The notes under the pieces are model-generated. The model was not told the origin of the DNA. It worked only from the letters and a program-made list of their open reading frames with translations, and did no database searches. Position numbers and translations under genes: made by a program. Positions 16,648 to 26,720 of a stretch of DNA of 64,000 nt are shown here, piece after piece. Source of the stretch: Flavobacterium sp. 11 (GTDB lineage: Bacteria; Bacteroidota; Bacteroidia; Flavobacteriales; Flavobacteriaceae); NCBI RefSeq assembly GCF_002754315.1, contig NZ_PEFE01000001.1:3038001-3102000 (forward strand), in the 5' to 3' direction. Each line of letters starts with the position of its first letter. Position 1 is the first letter of the stretch.

Positions 16648-17553
16648 TTAAAACTCAAAGCTTTTTCCATCATCTGCCAAAAGCACTTCCGGAAAAATAG
16701 TTGCGGCTTCTTCTTTAAAAAGGTCAATATTTTCATATCGAGTAGAATAATGCCCTAAAATTAATTGCTTTGCATTAGATTTCAAAGCAATTGTAGCCGC
16801 TTCTTTTGCTGTGGAATGCAAAGTCTTTTTAGCTAAATTTTCTTCTGATTGCAAGAAAGTTGATTCATGGTATAAAACATCAATATTTTCAATGATTGGA
16901 ATCATAGCTTCATTATATGCGGTATCAGAACAAAAAGCATAATTTTTTGCAGGAATTGGATCAAATGTTAATTTATCATTTTCAATAACTCGACCATCTT
17001 CTAAAGTAATGTCTTTTCCGTTTTTTATTTTTTGATAATAACAGGTATCAATTTCATAATTTTGAACAGCATCCAGGTTAAGTTTTCTCGGTGCTGCTTT
17101 TTCTTGGAACAAAAACCCATTCGTATATACACGGTGCTTTAAAGGAATGGTTTTTACCAAAACTTTTTCATCTTCAAAAATTACTTCGCTTTCGTTGGAT
17201 TCTAATTCATGAAAGAACAAACCATAATTAGTCCATGAATTAGACAATCTCAATTGTAACTTGATGATTTCTTGAATTCCCTTTGGACCATAAATATGTA
17301 AATCGGTAGTTCTGTTCAGTAAAGTAAAAGTAGATACTAATCCTATTAGTCCAAAAAAATGATCTCCATGTAAATGAGAAATGAAGATATGATTAATCTT
17401 AGAAAATCGGATTTTATTTTTCCGCAATTGTACTTGGGTTCCTTCTGCGCAATCAATCAGAAAAATTCTGTTTTTTATTTCTAAAATCTGTGAGGTTGGA
17501 TTCGTAAATGTTCGGGGTGTAGCTGCATAGCAACCAAGGATTGTTAGTTTCAA
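16648..17553 (-). CDS. rnz: Ribonuclease Z (tRNA 3' processing)
   Basis: 301 residues. A zinc-dependent metallo-beta-lactamase-fold nuclease that trims tRNA 3' ends. The zinc motif HLHGDH is at residues 60-65, preceded by FLIDCAEGTQVQLRK. Further ligands are in FCSDTAYNE, YHESTF and the C-terminal LGHYSTRY. Length and motif order fit the short RNase Z form. On the minus strand upstream of pdxH; two small genes (17626 and 17848) lie before it, 72 bases or more away. Confidence 0.95.
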   Translation of the reverse strand: MKLTILGCYAATPRTFTNPTSQILEIKNRIFLIDCAEGTQVQLRKNKIRFSKINHIFISHLHGDHFFGLIGLVSTFTLLNRTTDLHIYGPKGIQEIIKLQLRLSNSWTNYGLFFHELESNESEVIFEDEKVLVKTIPLKHRVYTNGFLFQEKAAPRKLNLDAVQNYEIDTCYYQKIKNGKDITLEDGRVIENDKLTFDPIPAKNYAFCSDTAYNEAMIPIIENIDVLYHESTFLQSEENLAKKTLHSTAKEAATIALKSNAKQLILGHYSTRYENIDLFKEEAATIFPEVLLADDGKSFEF

Positions 17554-17625
17554 TTTTTAATTTCAATTTAAAAGTTAGGATAGAATTAAAAATTGAAAAT
17601 TCACATTTCGTTATTTATAACCAAA

Positions 17626-17838
17626 CTATAAACTATCAATATTCTTTTCCTTGTTGTATTTTCTAATTTGCAGCGCCATAGAAATCGCTAATAATAAATT
17701 GGCTACTATTCCCCAATAGCTACCTGAATACGTATTGATGAATACATTATATAGATTAACAAACAGTAAAATTACAAAGCATACTAATAAAATAATTCTA
17801 AAAATATGTACTCTTTTTTTGTTGTTATAAAAATCCAT
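17626..17838 (-). CDS. Small two-helix membrane protein
   Basis: 70 residues. A basic N-terminus (NNKKRVH) is followed by a strong hydrophobic helix (about residues 13-33) and a second one (about 42-58), then a charged tail. No family recognised. It starts 9 bases after the stop of the 17848 gene, which suggests translation from the same message. Reality is supported by this spacing and by the clean membrane-protein pattern. Confidence 0.7.
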   Translation of the reverse strand: MDFYNNKKRVHIFRIILLVCFVILLFVNLYNVFINTYSGSYWGIVANLLLAISMALQIRKYNKEKNIDSL

Positions 17839-17847
17839 TTACTATTT

Positions 17848-18180
17848 TTAAAAGCCTAAATCTCTTTCAATCTCTTCCATTTCAATAATATCATGTGCTT
17901 CTAATAAAGAAGGAACAACGGTTAATTTTTCAGGAACCGCGTTATAATCAAAATCAGAAGTAACTATAACAAATGATTTTTTAGCTTTTTTATGAACTTT
18001 TGATAAAGGCATAAATAATTTCATATTACCCGCCGGTAAATCTTTGTAAAGCAAAAGATCTATGATTAGATTATGCTTTTCAAATGTCTTGTATTGATGA
18101 GTAACCTTCATTAAAAAAGAGGTAAAATCACCTTGCGTATCTCTAATGCTAATTGTGTGTCCTTTTTGATCTACTTTCAT
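17848..18180 (-). CDS. STAS-like small cytoplasmic protein
   Basis: 110 residues, soluble, no signal. The alternating beta/alpha pattern with NLIIDLLLYKDLP, MPLSKVHKKAKKSFVIVT and an acidic C-terminus resembles a STAS/anti-sigma-antagonist-like fold. The conserved phosphorylatable serine context of true SpoIIAA proteins is not obvious. In flavobacterial genomes such genes sit next to rnz and are sometimes labelled ribonuclease Z by transfer; nothing in this protein supports nuclease activity. Lies between pyrB and rnz on the same strand. Confidence 0.75.
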   Translation of the reverse strand: MKVDQKGHTISIRDTQGDFTSFLMKVTHQYKTFEKHNLIIDLLLYKDLPAGNMKLFMPLSKVHKKAKKSFVIVTSDFDYNAVPEKLTVVPSLLEAHDIIEMEEIERDLGF

Positions 18181-18250
18181 CTTTTTAATTTCTAAGTCTA
18201 CTCAAGGTAGAGAATTTATAAATAGCTAATTTACAAAGTTTTATATTAAA

Positions 18251-19177
18251 TTACTGAATTTTTGATGCCAAAAGATAAATTACGGCCATTCTAATTGCAA
18301 CACCATTTTCAACTTGGTTTAAAATCACCGATTGTTGTGAATCAGCCACCTCACTGGTAATTTCGACACCACGATTGATTGGTCCCGGATGCATAATTAT
18401 GATTTCTTTATTTAGGGAGTCCAAAATCGTTTTATCAACTCCATATTGTTGAGCATACTCTCTTGTAGATGGAAAATAATTCACATCCATTCTTTCGTTT
18501 TGCACGCGTAACATATTTGCCACATCGCACCATTCGAGCGCTTTTATCAAATTAGGTTCTACTGTAACACCTAGCGATTCAATGTATCTTGGAATCAACG
18601 TTTTTGGTCCGCAAACTTTTACTTCAGCTCCTTGCATTTGCAACGCATATATATTTGACAAGGCCACTCTGGAGTGCAAAACATCACCTACAATAACTAC
18701 TTTTTTTCCGGCTACTTCGCCTAGTTTTTCTCTAATCGAATAACTGTCTAGTAAGGCCTGTGTAGGATGCTCATGTGCGCCATCTCCTGCGTTTACAATG
18801 CTGGCTTTTACGTTTTTGGAAAGAAAATAAGCAGCACCTGGATTAGCATGTCGCATTACCACCATATCTACTTTCATCGAAAGTATATTATTAACAGTAT
18901 CTATTAGAGTTTCCCCTTTCTTGACTGAAGATTGTGCTGCCGAAAAGCTAATAACATCGGCAGATAAACGTTTTTGTGCTAATTCAAAAGAGAGTTTTGT
19001 TCTGGTGCTATTTTCGAAAAAAATATTGGCAATGGTAATATCTCGTAAGGAAGGTACTTTCTTAATTGGTCGATTGATAACTTCTTTAAAATGATCGGCT
19101 GTTTCAAAAATTAGGTCAATATCATTCTTGTTGATGTATTTTATTCCTAATAAATGATTTACGCTTAATTCTTTCAT
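18251..19177 (-). CDS. pyrB: Aspartate carbamoyltransferase catalytic subunit
   Basis: 308 residues. Joins carbamoyl phosphate and aspartate in pyrimidine synthesis. Carbamoyl-phosphate motif FENSTRTKLSFE at residues 54-65; GAHEHPTQALLD near 135; MLRVQNERM near 220; and the HPGPINRGVEI end motif. Length is that of the catalytic chain. pyrR starts upstream with a 52-base gap, so both are probably one transcript. No regulatory subunit gene (pyrI) is present nearby. Confidence 0.96.
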   Translation of the reverse strand: MKELSVNHLLGIKYINKNDIDLIFETADHFKEVINRPIKKVPSLRDITIANIFFENSTRTKLSFELAQKRLSADVISFSAAQSSVKKGETLIDTVNNILSMKVDMVVMRHANPGAAYFLSKNVKASIVNAGDGAHEHPTQALLDSYSIREKLGEVAGKKVVIVGDVLHSRVALSNIYALQMQGAEVKVCGPKTLIPRYIESLGVTVEPNLIKALEWCDVANMLRVQNERMDVNYFPSTREYAQQYGVDKTILDSLNKEIIIMHPGPINRGVEITSEVADSQQSVILNQVENGVAIRMAVIYLLASKIQ

Positions 19178-19229
19178 TTCTTTTTACGATTATTAGTTTT
19201 TAATGTTAGACTTTTAAACAAATCAGTAT

Positions 19230-19769
19230 CTAACTTGTAATTAAATATACACCATCTTCACCTTCATTTTCTGCCCAGCTCACTTTTACTTTTTCGTTAT
19301 TTATGGCATCTACCTGTCTTCCTCTATAATCCGGTTGAATCGGTAAATTGCGGCTAAAACGTCTGTCAATCAAAACTAGAAGTTCAATTTCTGAAGGTCT
19401 TCCAAAAGATTGAATGGCTGTCAAAGCGGAACGAATACTTCGTCCTGTAAATAAAACATCATCAATGAAAATAACTTTTTTGTTTTCAACGATAAAATTA
19501 ATCTTGGTTTTATTAGCTTCTAATGGCTTATCTGTTCTTCGAAAATCATCTCTGAAAAAAGTAATATCCAAATAGCCCAATTGAATTTCAGGTGTTTGGT
19601 ATTCTTTTTCTAATATTTCTTTCAAACGTTCTGCTAAAAAAACGCCTCTTGGTTGAATACCTACTAAAATAGTGTCTGAAAAATCTAAGTGTTTTTCAAT
19701 TAATTGACAGGCCAAACGATGTAATATGATAGTAACTTCTTTTGCAGTAAGTAATACTTTTTGACTCAT
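19230..19769 (-). CDS. pyrR: PyrR-type uracil phosphoribosyltransferase / pyrimidine regulator
   Basis: 179 residues from the ATG at 19769 (MSQKVLLTAKEV). An in-frame ATG nine codons upstream is rejected because it would lie inside the -7 promoter box at 19794-19801. The PRPP loop VIFIDDVLFTGRSIRSAL (about residues 97-114) is intact, as are the PyrR-typical IGIQPRG-like loop VGIQPRGVFLA and the closing VKVSWAE region. In Gram-positives PyrR attenuates pyr messages; here the 52-base gap to pyrB shows no attenuator-like structure, so enzymatic salvage may be its main role (inference). Confidence 0.92.
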   Translation of the reverse strand: MSQKVLLTAKEVTIILHRLACQLIEKHLDFSDTILVGIQPRGVFLAERLKEILEKEYQTPEIQLGYLDITFFRDDFRRTDKPLEANKTKINFIVENKKVIFIDDVLFTGRSIRSALTAIQSFGRPSEIELLVLIDRRFSRNLPIQPDYRGRQVDAINNEKVKVSWAENEGEDGVYLITS

Positions 19770-19793
19770 TGTAAAGTGTGTTGTTTGGTTTTG

Positions 19794-19801
19794 CAAATAT
19801 A
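19794..19801 (-). promoter_or_regulatory. -7 promoter box of pyrR-pyrB
   Basis: On the minus strand TATATTTG matches TAnnTTTG, 25 bases before the chosen pyrR ATG. No clear TTG is seen at the expected -33 distance. The position decides the start codon of pyrR. Confidence 0.6.
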
Positions 19802-19854
19802 CGAATTCCGATTTATGATTTTATAATTATAAAGAGAGAAAATAGAGTCATTTT

Positions 19855-21039
19855 TTATTTACCCCATGAAATCCAGGTAGCTTTATGCCAAATAGTTTCT
19901 AAAGGTCCTTGTTTATGGGTTTTAAGCCACCAGGTGCAAAATAACAATTGGATAATAAATAACACAATACCTATCAATAAACAATATGTTGCTCCCGTAT
20001 ATTCAAAAAGTCCTAATCCGTATCGATAATAAATAAAGGAACCAATCATAGATTGCATGATGTAATTAGTCAAACTCATTTTTCCAAAAGGAATAAGCCT
20101 AGACAATACTTTATTAACAGAATCCTTTTGATACAACAAAACAAATCCTGAAACGAGAACTAACATAAATGCTACGTTTGACCAAGAAGCAAATATAATA
20201 GTGAGTTTATTAGATAACGTTACTCTGGCTATAACATCTACCGTATGCGTCTTTAATACAAATAATGGTATAAATAAAATACTCGAGTAAAGTAATACTT
20301 TTTTCCAAAACTGCTGGTTTGCATCGGTTGCATTAAAAAGTTGTTTTCGACCCAGTAACATTCCAAACATAAATAAAGCCGGAGCCTGAAAAAACCTTCC
20401 ATTTTCCCAAGACCATAATAGAGAAGCGATTTTTCCTAATGTCAAGTTTCCAACTACATAATCTACGAAAGAACCATTTTTCATATAAAGTGCAATACTT
20501 TCATAATATCCAGTTGATACGTTAGGCGGCGCTATATAATCCGGATTCAGTATATAATAAATACACCTTCCCCATTCTAAAGGTTGCAGCATCAAGATAA
20601 CAGCCGTAATAAAAATAGCTTTGTTACTCCAGTTAACAACCGGTATCAATAAAAGCCCAAGAAAAGCATATAAAGTCAGAATGTCTCCTTGATAAAATGC
20701 TGTATTTATAAGTCCAAAAACTAATAATAGCATCATGCGCCAAAAAAATCGACCACGGAAATCATTCCCTTTTTTAGCTTGATTATCATTTTGAATGTAA
20801 AAACTAAACCCAAAAAGAAGCGCAAAAATGGCATAAGACTTTCCTCCAAAAAGAAAGAATAAAGTATCCCAAATTATTTTATCCAAAGCTACAAGCCAAG
20901 CTGGAAAATTTTCCGGTAAATAATAATATTCAAAATGTTCTACATTATGAAGTAACATAATTGACATAATTGCAAAACCACGTAAGGCATCAACTACGTC
21001 TATCCGAGGAGTTTTTAAATTGAAAGTAATGTTGGTCAT
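19855..21039 (-). CDS. DUF418-family (YeiB-like) membrane protein
   Basis: 394 residues with about ten hydrophobic segments. The N-terminal DALRGFAIMSIMLLHN (about residues 17-32) and the C-terminal block with SLTNYIMQS and the TWWLKTHKQGPLETIWH region are hallmarks of DUF418 proteins. Their biochemical role is unproven; relation to acyltransferase-3-like membrane proteins has been proposed. It ends 86 bases before pyrR on the same strand. A possible -7 box (TATTTTTG on the minus strand, 21075-21082) lies upstream. Confidence 0.9.
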   Translation of the reverse strand: MTNITFNLKTPRIDVVDALRGFAIMSIMLLHNVEHFEYYYLPENFPAWLVALDKIIWDTLFFLFGGKSYAIFALLFGFSFYIQNDNQAKKGNDFRGRFFWRMMLLLVFGLINTAFYQGDILTLYAFLGLLLIPVVNWSNKAIFITAVILMLQPLEWGRCIYYILNPDYIAPPNVSTGYYESIALYMKNGSFVDYVVGNLTLGKIASLLWSWENGRFFQAPALFMFGMLLGRKQLFNATDANQQFWKKVLLYSSILFIPLFVLKTHTVDVIARVTLSNKLTIIFASWSNVAFMLVLVSGFVLLYQKDSVNKVLSRLIPFGKMSLTNYIMQSMIGSFIYYRYGLGLFEYTGATYCLLIGIVLFIIQLLFCTWWLKTHKQGPLETIWHKATWISWGK

Positions 21040-21242
21040 ATCAATAGCTCGGTTTAAATAGTAATAATAAAAATCAAAAATATATTTTTTTACATAAATA
21101 GTCGTTTAAAAAATATTTTTAAAGGTGCATTTTGTGATTTTTTTTAAAACTATTAAAAAATTTTACAATAAACAGTAGAAATTATATAACAAATTAGCCT
21201 CTTGATTTAGTAATTTTATATTTCAATTTAAAGATAAAAATC

Positions 21243-21419
21243 ATGCAAAAGAAACTAACCAGAATATTAATGCTTTTAGTAGTATTAGTATCATTTACAA
21301 GTTGTTCAATTATAGAAGGTATATTTAAAGCGGGAGTTGGTGTAGGTATTTTTATTGTCATTGCAGTACTAGCGATTATCGCATTTATTGTAAGTAAAAT
21401 TTTCAACAGAAATAAATAA
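21243..21419 (+). CDS. 58-residue lipoprotein with one membrane helix
   Basis: 58 codons from ATG, with a basic start (MQKKLTRI), hydrophobic core and a lipobox ending SFTSC at residue 21. A short spacer (IIEGIFKAGVGVG) leads into a second, strongly hydrophobic segment and a basic tail ending FNRNK. Many Flavobacteria carry such tiny lipoproteins, in my recollection often mislabelled as phosphatidate cytidylyltransferase. A terminator follows at 21484. A 70-residue frame on the opposite strand over the same bases is judged a shadow of this gene. Function unknown; membrane stress proteins of this size are one possibility. Confidence 0.82.
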   Translation: MQKKLTRILMLLVVLVSFTSCSIIEGIFKAGVGVGIFIVIAVLAIIAFIVSKIFNRNK

Positions 21420-21483
21420 AAACTGAATGTCGTATCATTAATTATTTCTAGTTAATTATTGAATACTTTACATTCTACAAAAT

Positions 21484-21520
21484 AAAGCTATCCAGAAAGT
21501 AATTTTTGGATGGCTTTTTT
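21484..21520 (+). terminator. Terminator after the 58-residue lipoprotein gene
   Basis: Stem AAAGCTATCCA and TGGATGGCTTT (one G-T type pairing) followed by a T run, 64 bases past the stop codon. Confidence 0.8.
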
Positions 21521-21728
21521 ATTACTCTATTTTTTATTCTTAAATACTTTTTTCAAGTGGTAAACAAATATTGCAATAATAATTAGTCCTAAATATCTTA
21601 TAAATTTTTAATTTCAAATGCCTTTAATCGTTTTTACGAATCCGTTCATAGAATAAGTCAACTAACATTTTTTTGTAGCACTATTTTTAATAATTTAACA
21701 AAAATTTTAACAATTTAAAAATATAAAT
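21521..21728. other. AT-rich gap before the secreted lipoprotein gene
   Basis: The whole gap between genes is 309 bases. Its first part holds the terminator at 21484. The rest is AT-rich and presumably contains the promoter and leader of the next gene, but no confident TAnnTTTG box was found. Confidence 0.5.
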
Positions 21729-22646
21729 ATGAAAAAAATTGCCCTAAAATCTAAAGTCTTTTTGAAATTTTCTTACCTACTTATCTTTTTTACTGTATTG
21801 CATTCTTGCCAAACAGAAGAATTAACGACAACAACATCTGAAGCTGCAAATAACAAAAATGCAAGTAACACATTAAAAACTGCAGCTCCTGTTTCAACTA
21901 AAATATCTAACGGAAATTGTAGTATTGATTGCATTAAAGCTGACGGTCCTTACTTTAAAACTTCTGAACAACAAATTGTAACTTGGGGTGGGCCTAATAA
22001 TGACAAGTTCAGTAAAACAGTAAACATTGAGTATTACAATACTACTACTGATTTTATTTTGAAAGTAAAAAGTTCTAATGGATGGAGCGATTTGGTAATC
22101 AATGGTGTTTCATCATGGACAACAGGTCCTGTTGCTGAAAATACATGGGGAACTTTAGTTATTCCGCTAAGTTCAGGTTGGAAAGCTTGTGACATTAAGA
22201 GTTTTGCATTACAAATTGCAGGAAATGGACCTCAAGCCGTTTTTAATGTAAACTATAGCCTTTTTGGTATATGTACTGATTGTGTAACTTCATTTACAGC
22301 AGAAGCTATTTCGTGTGGTCAATCTCGTGAGGCAGTTTACACGTTTAAATCGGATGCTGATTTATCCTATTTTAAAATCCAAGGTGGATTGACTAATTTC
22401 ACTGGAGCTAATGCTGTTGTAACTGTTACTGGCGGTACTAATACAACAACTACACAATCTACACCTGGTGGAAGTTCAAACAGAATAATAAAAGTTGAAG
22501 GAGGTATCGCTAAATGTTCAGAAGTAACAATCAGAGTAACTTGGAATTCTACTAATACTGGTGGTACAATTACCGGAAGTTGGTCTGTATCAACAAATAA
22601 TCCAAATGTTGCACCTGCGCCTATTCTTGGTTTAACTTGTAATTAG
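21729..22646 (+). CDS. Secreted lipoprotein of unknown function
   Basis: 305 residues. Signal peptide with lipobox ending LHSC at about residue 27, followed by a Thr/Asn/Ala-rich linker (about 30-55). The mature part is beta-rich with several cysteine pairs (CSIDC, CTDC, ISCGQ, AKCSE), aromatic-glycine motifs such as NGWSDLVINGVSSW, and Thr/Gly-rich strands, giving two beta-sandwich-like halves. No family recognised; the look is that of a carbohydrate- or surface-binding protein (inference only). Monocistronic, closed by the terminator at 22677. Confidence 0.85.
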   Translation: MKKIALKSKVFLKFSYLLIFFTVLHSCQTEELTTTTSEAANNKNASNTLKTAAPVSTKISNGNCSIDCIKADGPYFKTSEQQIVTWGGPNNDKFSKTVNIEYYNTTTDFILKVKSSNGWSDLVINGVSSWTTGPVAENTWGTLVIPLSSGWKACDIKSFALQIAGNGPQAVFNVNYSLFGICTDCVTSFTAEAISCGQSREAVYTFKSDADLSYFKIQGGLTNFTGANAVVTVTGGTNTTTTQSTPGGSSNRIIKVEGGIAKCSEVTIRVTWNSTNTGGTITGSWSVSTNNPNVAPAPILGLTCN

Positions 22647-22676
22647 AAATAATCAATTCAACAATATTGACATAAT

Positions 22677-22712
22677 AAAAAAGGCGATTGTTTCAAAACA
22701 ATCGCCTTTTTC
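22677..22712. terminator. Bidirectional terminator between converging genes
   Basis: Stem AAAAAGGCGATTGTTT and AAACAATCGCCTTTTT with a very small loop; T runs on both strands. Serves both the plus-strand lipoprotein gene and the minus-strand ABC-F gene. Confidence 0.95.
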
Positions 22713-22728
22713 TATTTGAATTTATTAT

Positions 22729-24351
<1,623 letters not shown>

Positions 24352-24461
24352 TTATTTTATAAAATTTTTGCAAAAATACGAAAAAAATACGAATTTTTTT
24401 TATCCAAAAAAGCACATTTTCAGGAATTGTATTTCGCTTACGATTAAATGACTAATCAAAA

Positions 24462-24490
24462 AAAAACCTGACACAAAATGCCAGGTTTAT
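24462..24490 (-). terminator. Terminator of the hexosaminidase operon
   Basis: On the minus strand AACCTG and CAGGTT enclose an 11-base loop and are followed by eight T, about 130 bases after the GH20 stop codon. Confidence 0.75.
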
Positions 24491-24621
24491 AATATCATTT
24501 TCTTTAAAACAAACCTTTCTCCAAATCATTAAAGAAACTAATATTTATTCAAAATAAAATAAATCAAAATATAAATAACCAAACTCAATTTCAACAAACC
24601 TATTTTATTTTTGAACTTTCA

Positions 24622-26691
24622 TTATTTGATTAGTTTTTTCAAACTATTATATACTGCCAATTCTACATCGGCATGTTTTTTTGAATTGCATTGTTCCAAT
24701 AAATCATTCATTACCGATGAATTTAAAGATTGTTTTTTTTCAATTCCTGCTAGAAGTTGTTCTGATATAGCACTTAAGCTTTTTGACAATGGTAAAAGTG
24801 GTTGAACCAAGGGTGCATTGGCACTCAAATCAATCAATTTTGTATTCATATCCACCCATTTTTTTAAATAATTGATTACTGCTGTTTGATTTTCTGTGCT
24901 TTGATTCGCTAAATATTTATTTACTGCTGTATCAAAATCAAAAACATCTAAAGCATCAGCTGTACACGCATCCGCAAATAAAGTAAAAGGAGAATACATG
25001 CGATATTTTATTCCATGACTGTTGCGGGTATATATTTTTAAAGGTTCACAAACATTTGAAAAATCATTTAGAGCAACAGTTTCCTGATTATTACTTATGT
25101 TCCTTAAAATTACTTCCTTATTCCTTAGATGTGTAATGCCCAGCTCTTCTAACCTAAAAGAAACCGTTTTTAGTCTTTTATGAAGACTATTCATATCAGT
25201 AACATTTTCATTAGACCATAATCGTTCCGCAATAGCAGCAGTACGTGGCCAAATCCTTGAATCTATATTTAATGGTGTTGCAAGTTCGCTCCACATAGCC
25301 GCTTCACCACCCAAAATCCTTGCTTTTTCTTCAGGAGTCAGAATACTGTTTTTAGAGATTGGATCATTTTTATAATGACTTTCTACTCCTAACATTAAAT
25401 CAATGTAATAACCATTTGACAAAACTGTTTGATAACCATTTTTAGCTGCTTTGATTAATGATCCTCCAGCCGAAAGCCCTTCATTAGTTCCTCTCCAGGC
25501 ATGAATAATAGCATCTTTAGACATGTTCTCAGTCATTATTTCTTCCCAGCCCATTAATTTTTTGTTATGCTTTTTTAACATTGGAACCAGCTTCATGTTA
25601 AAGTAGGTTTGCAAATCATGATTATTGGCCAGTTTATTTTTCTTCTTGAATTCTTGAATTTTAGGATTTGCATCCCATTCTTTTCCATTATTTTCATCAC
25701 CTCCAATATGAAAATAATCCCCTGGAAATAAAGGACAAACTTCATCAAAAATTTCACCTAACAATTGATACGTTTTGGGATTTATTGGGTCTAATGTTGC
25801 ATCAAAGATTCCTGATCTTCTTTCAACTGCATAATTTGCAATTGCAATACTTTGCTTTTTACTCTCCACTGAATTCGATTGTAAATCCACCACTTTACTG
25901 CCTATTTCCGGATAAGCGGCAAGTATTGCAGATGCATGGCCTGGAACATCAATTTCAGGAACAACCATAATTCCTCTATCTCCTGCATATTTTACAACAT
26001 TCTTGATTTCTTCTTGGGTGTAGAACTCTCCATCTGAAGCCATTTCTGTAAACTTTGGATGATTTTTCATTTCTATTCGCCATCCTTGATCATCTACTAA
26101 ATGCCAATGAAAAACGTTCATTTTCATGGAAGCCATAGCGTCCAGATTTCTTTTGATTACTGCTACAGGTTGAAAATGTCTTGCTGCATCTATCATCAAT
26201 CCTCTCCATGTAAATCGTGGAAAATCTGTAATTTCAACTGCTGGAAAATAATATGATTTACTATTATTTTGCAATAATTGCAATACTGTTTCTAATCCAT
26301 GTAGGGCCCCTAAATCAGTAGTTGCAGTGATTTTTATTTTATTGGAATCAATACTCAGTTGGTAACTTTCATCTTCATACAATCCTATTTTTCCGCTGCG
26401 AACACAACTAATTTGTAATTGAGCCTCTGGATATTCGTTAATTTTTGTCGAAAAACCCTGCTCAAAAAACAAACCCGTCCTACCGTCTAATCTTCGTAAA
26501 AAATTAGTTGCACCTACAAAAATTCGAGGATTTGGATTACCGGTAATATTTACTTTAAATCCTTTGCTTAAAGCAAAAGTACCGGCAGTCAAATTTACAT
26601 TTTGAGGCCAAGGCATCAGATCTAATTGTTCTTTTTGTATTTGAGCATTAGAAACAAAAGCAGAGAATAATAGGATTAGAATGAATTTCAT
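24622..26691 (-). CDS. Secreted GH20 beta-N-acetylhexosaminidase
   Basis: 689 residues. Signal peptide (1-16, ending SNA). The GH20b-like N-terminal domain (about 20-150) is followed by the catalytic barrel: DAARHFQP at 168-175, HWHLVDDQGWRIE at 195-207, and the catalytic Asp-Glu pair in HIGGDENNG (D332-E333). The last 150 residues are helical. Releases terminal GlcNAc or GalNAc from chitin oligosaccharides or glycoconjugates, probably in the periplasm or at the surface. The nagB fusion gene lies 29 bases upstream on the same strand, giving a two-gene amino-sugar operon. Confidence 0.95.
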   Translation of the reverse strand: MKFILILLFSAFVSNAQIQKEQLDLMPWPQNVNLTAGTFALSKGFKVNITGNPNPRIFVGATNFLRRLDGRTGLFFEQGFSTKINEYPEAQLQISCVRSGKIGLYEDESYQLSIDSNKIKITATTDLGALHGLETVLQLLQNNSKSYYFPAVEITDFPRFTWRGLMIDAARHFQPVAVIKRNLDAMASMKMNVFHWHLVDDQGWRIEMKNHPKFTEMASDGEFYTQEEIKNVVKYAGDRGIMVVPEIDVPGHASAILAAYPEIGSKVVDLQSNSVESKKQSIAIANYAVERRSGIFDATLDPINPKTYQLLGEIFDEVCPLFPGDYFHIGGDENNGKEWDANPKIQEFKKKNKLANNHDLQTYFNMKLVPMLKKHNKKLMGWEEIMTENMSKDAIIHAWRGTNEGLSAGGSLIKAAKNGYQTVLSNGYYIDLMLGVESHYKNDPISKNSILTPEEKARILGGEAAMWSELATPLNIDSRIWPRTAAIAERLWSNENVTDMNSLHKRLKTVSFRLEELGITHLRNKEVILRNISNNQETVALNDFSNVCEPLKIYTRNSHGIKYRMYSPFTLFADACTADALDVFDFDTAVNKYLANQSTENQTAVINYLKKWVDMNTKLIDLSANAPLVQPLLPLSKSLSAISEQLLAGIEKKQSLNSSVMNDLLEQCNSKKHADVELAVYNSLKKLIK

Positions 26692-26720
26692 GTTATTTAT
26701 CCGTTTTATAAAGTTAATTT

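Noticed and set aside
21194..21406. 70-codon frame on the minus strand
   Set aside because: It is antisense to the well-formed 58-residue lipoprotein gene and has no signal, promoter or neighbour support.
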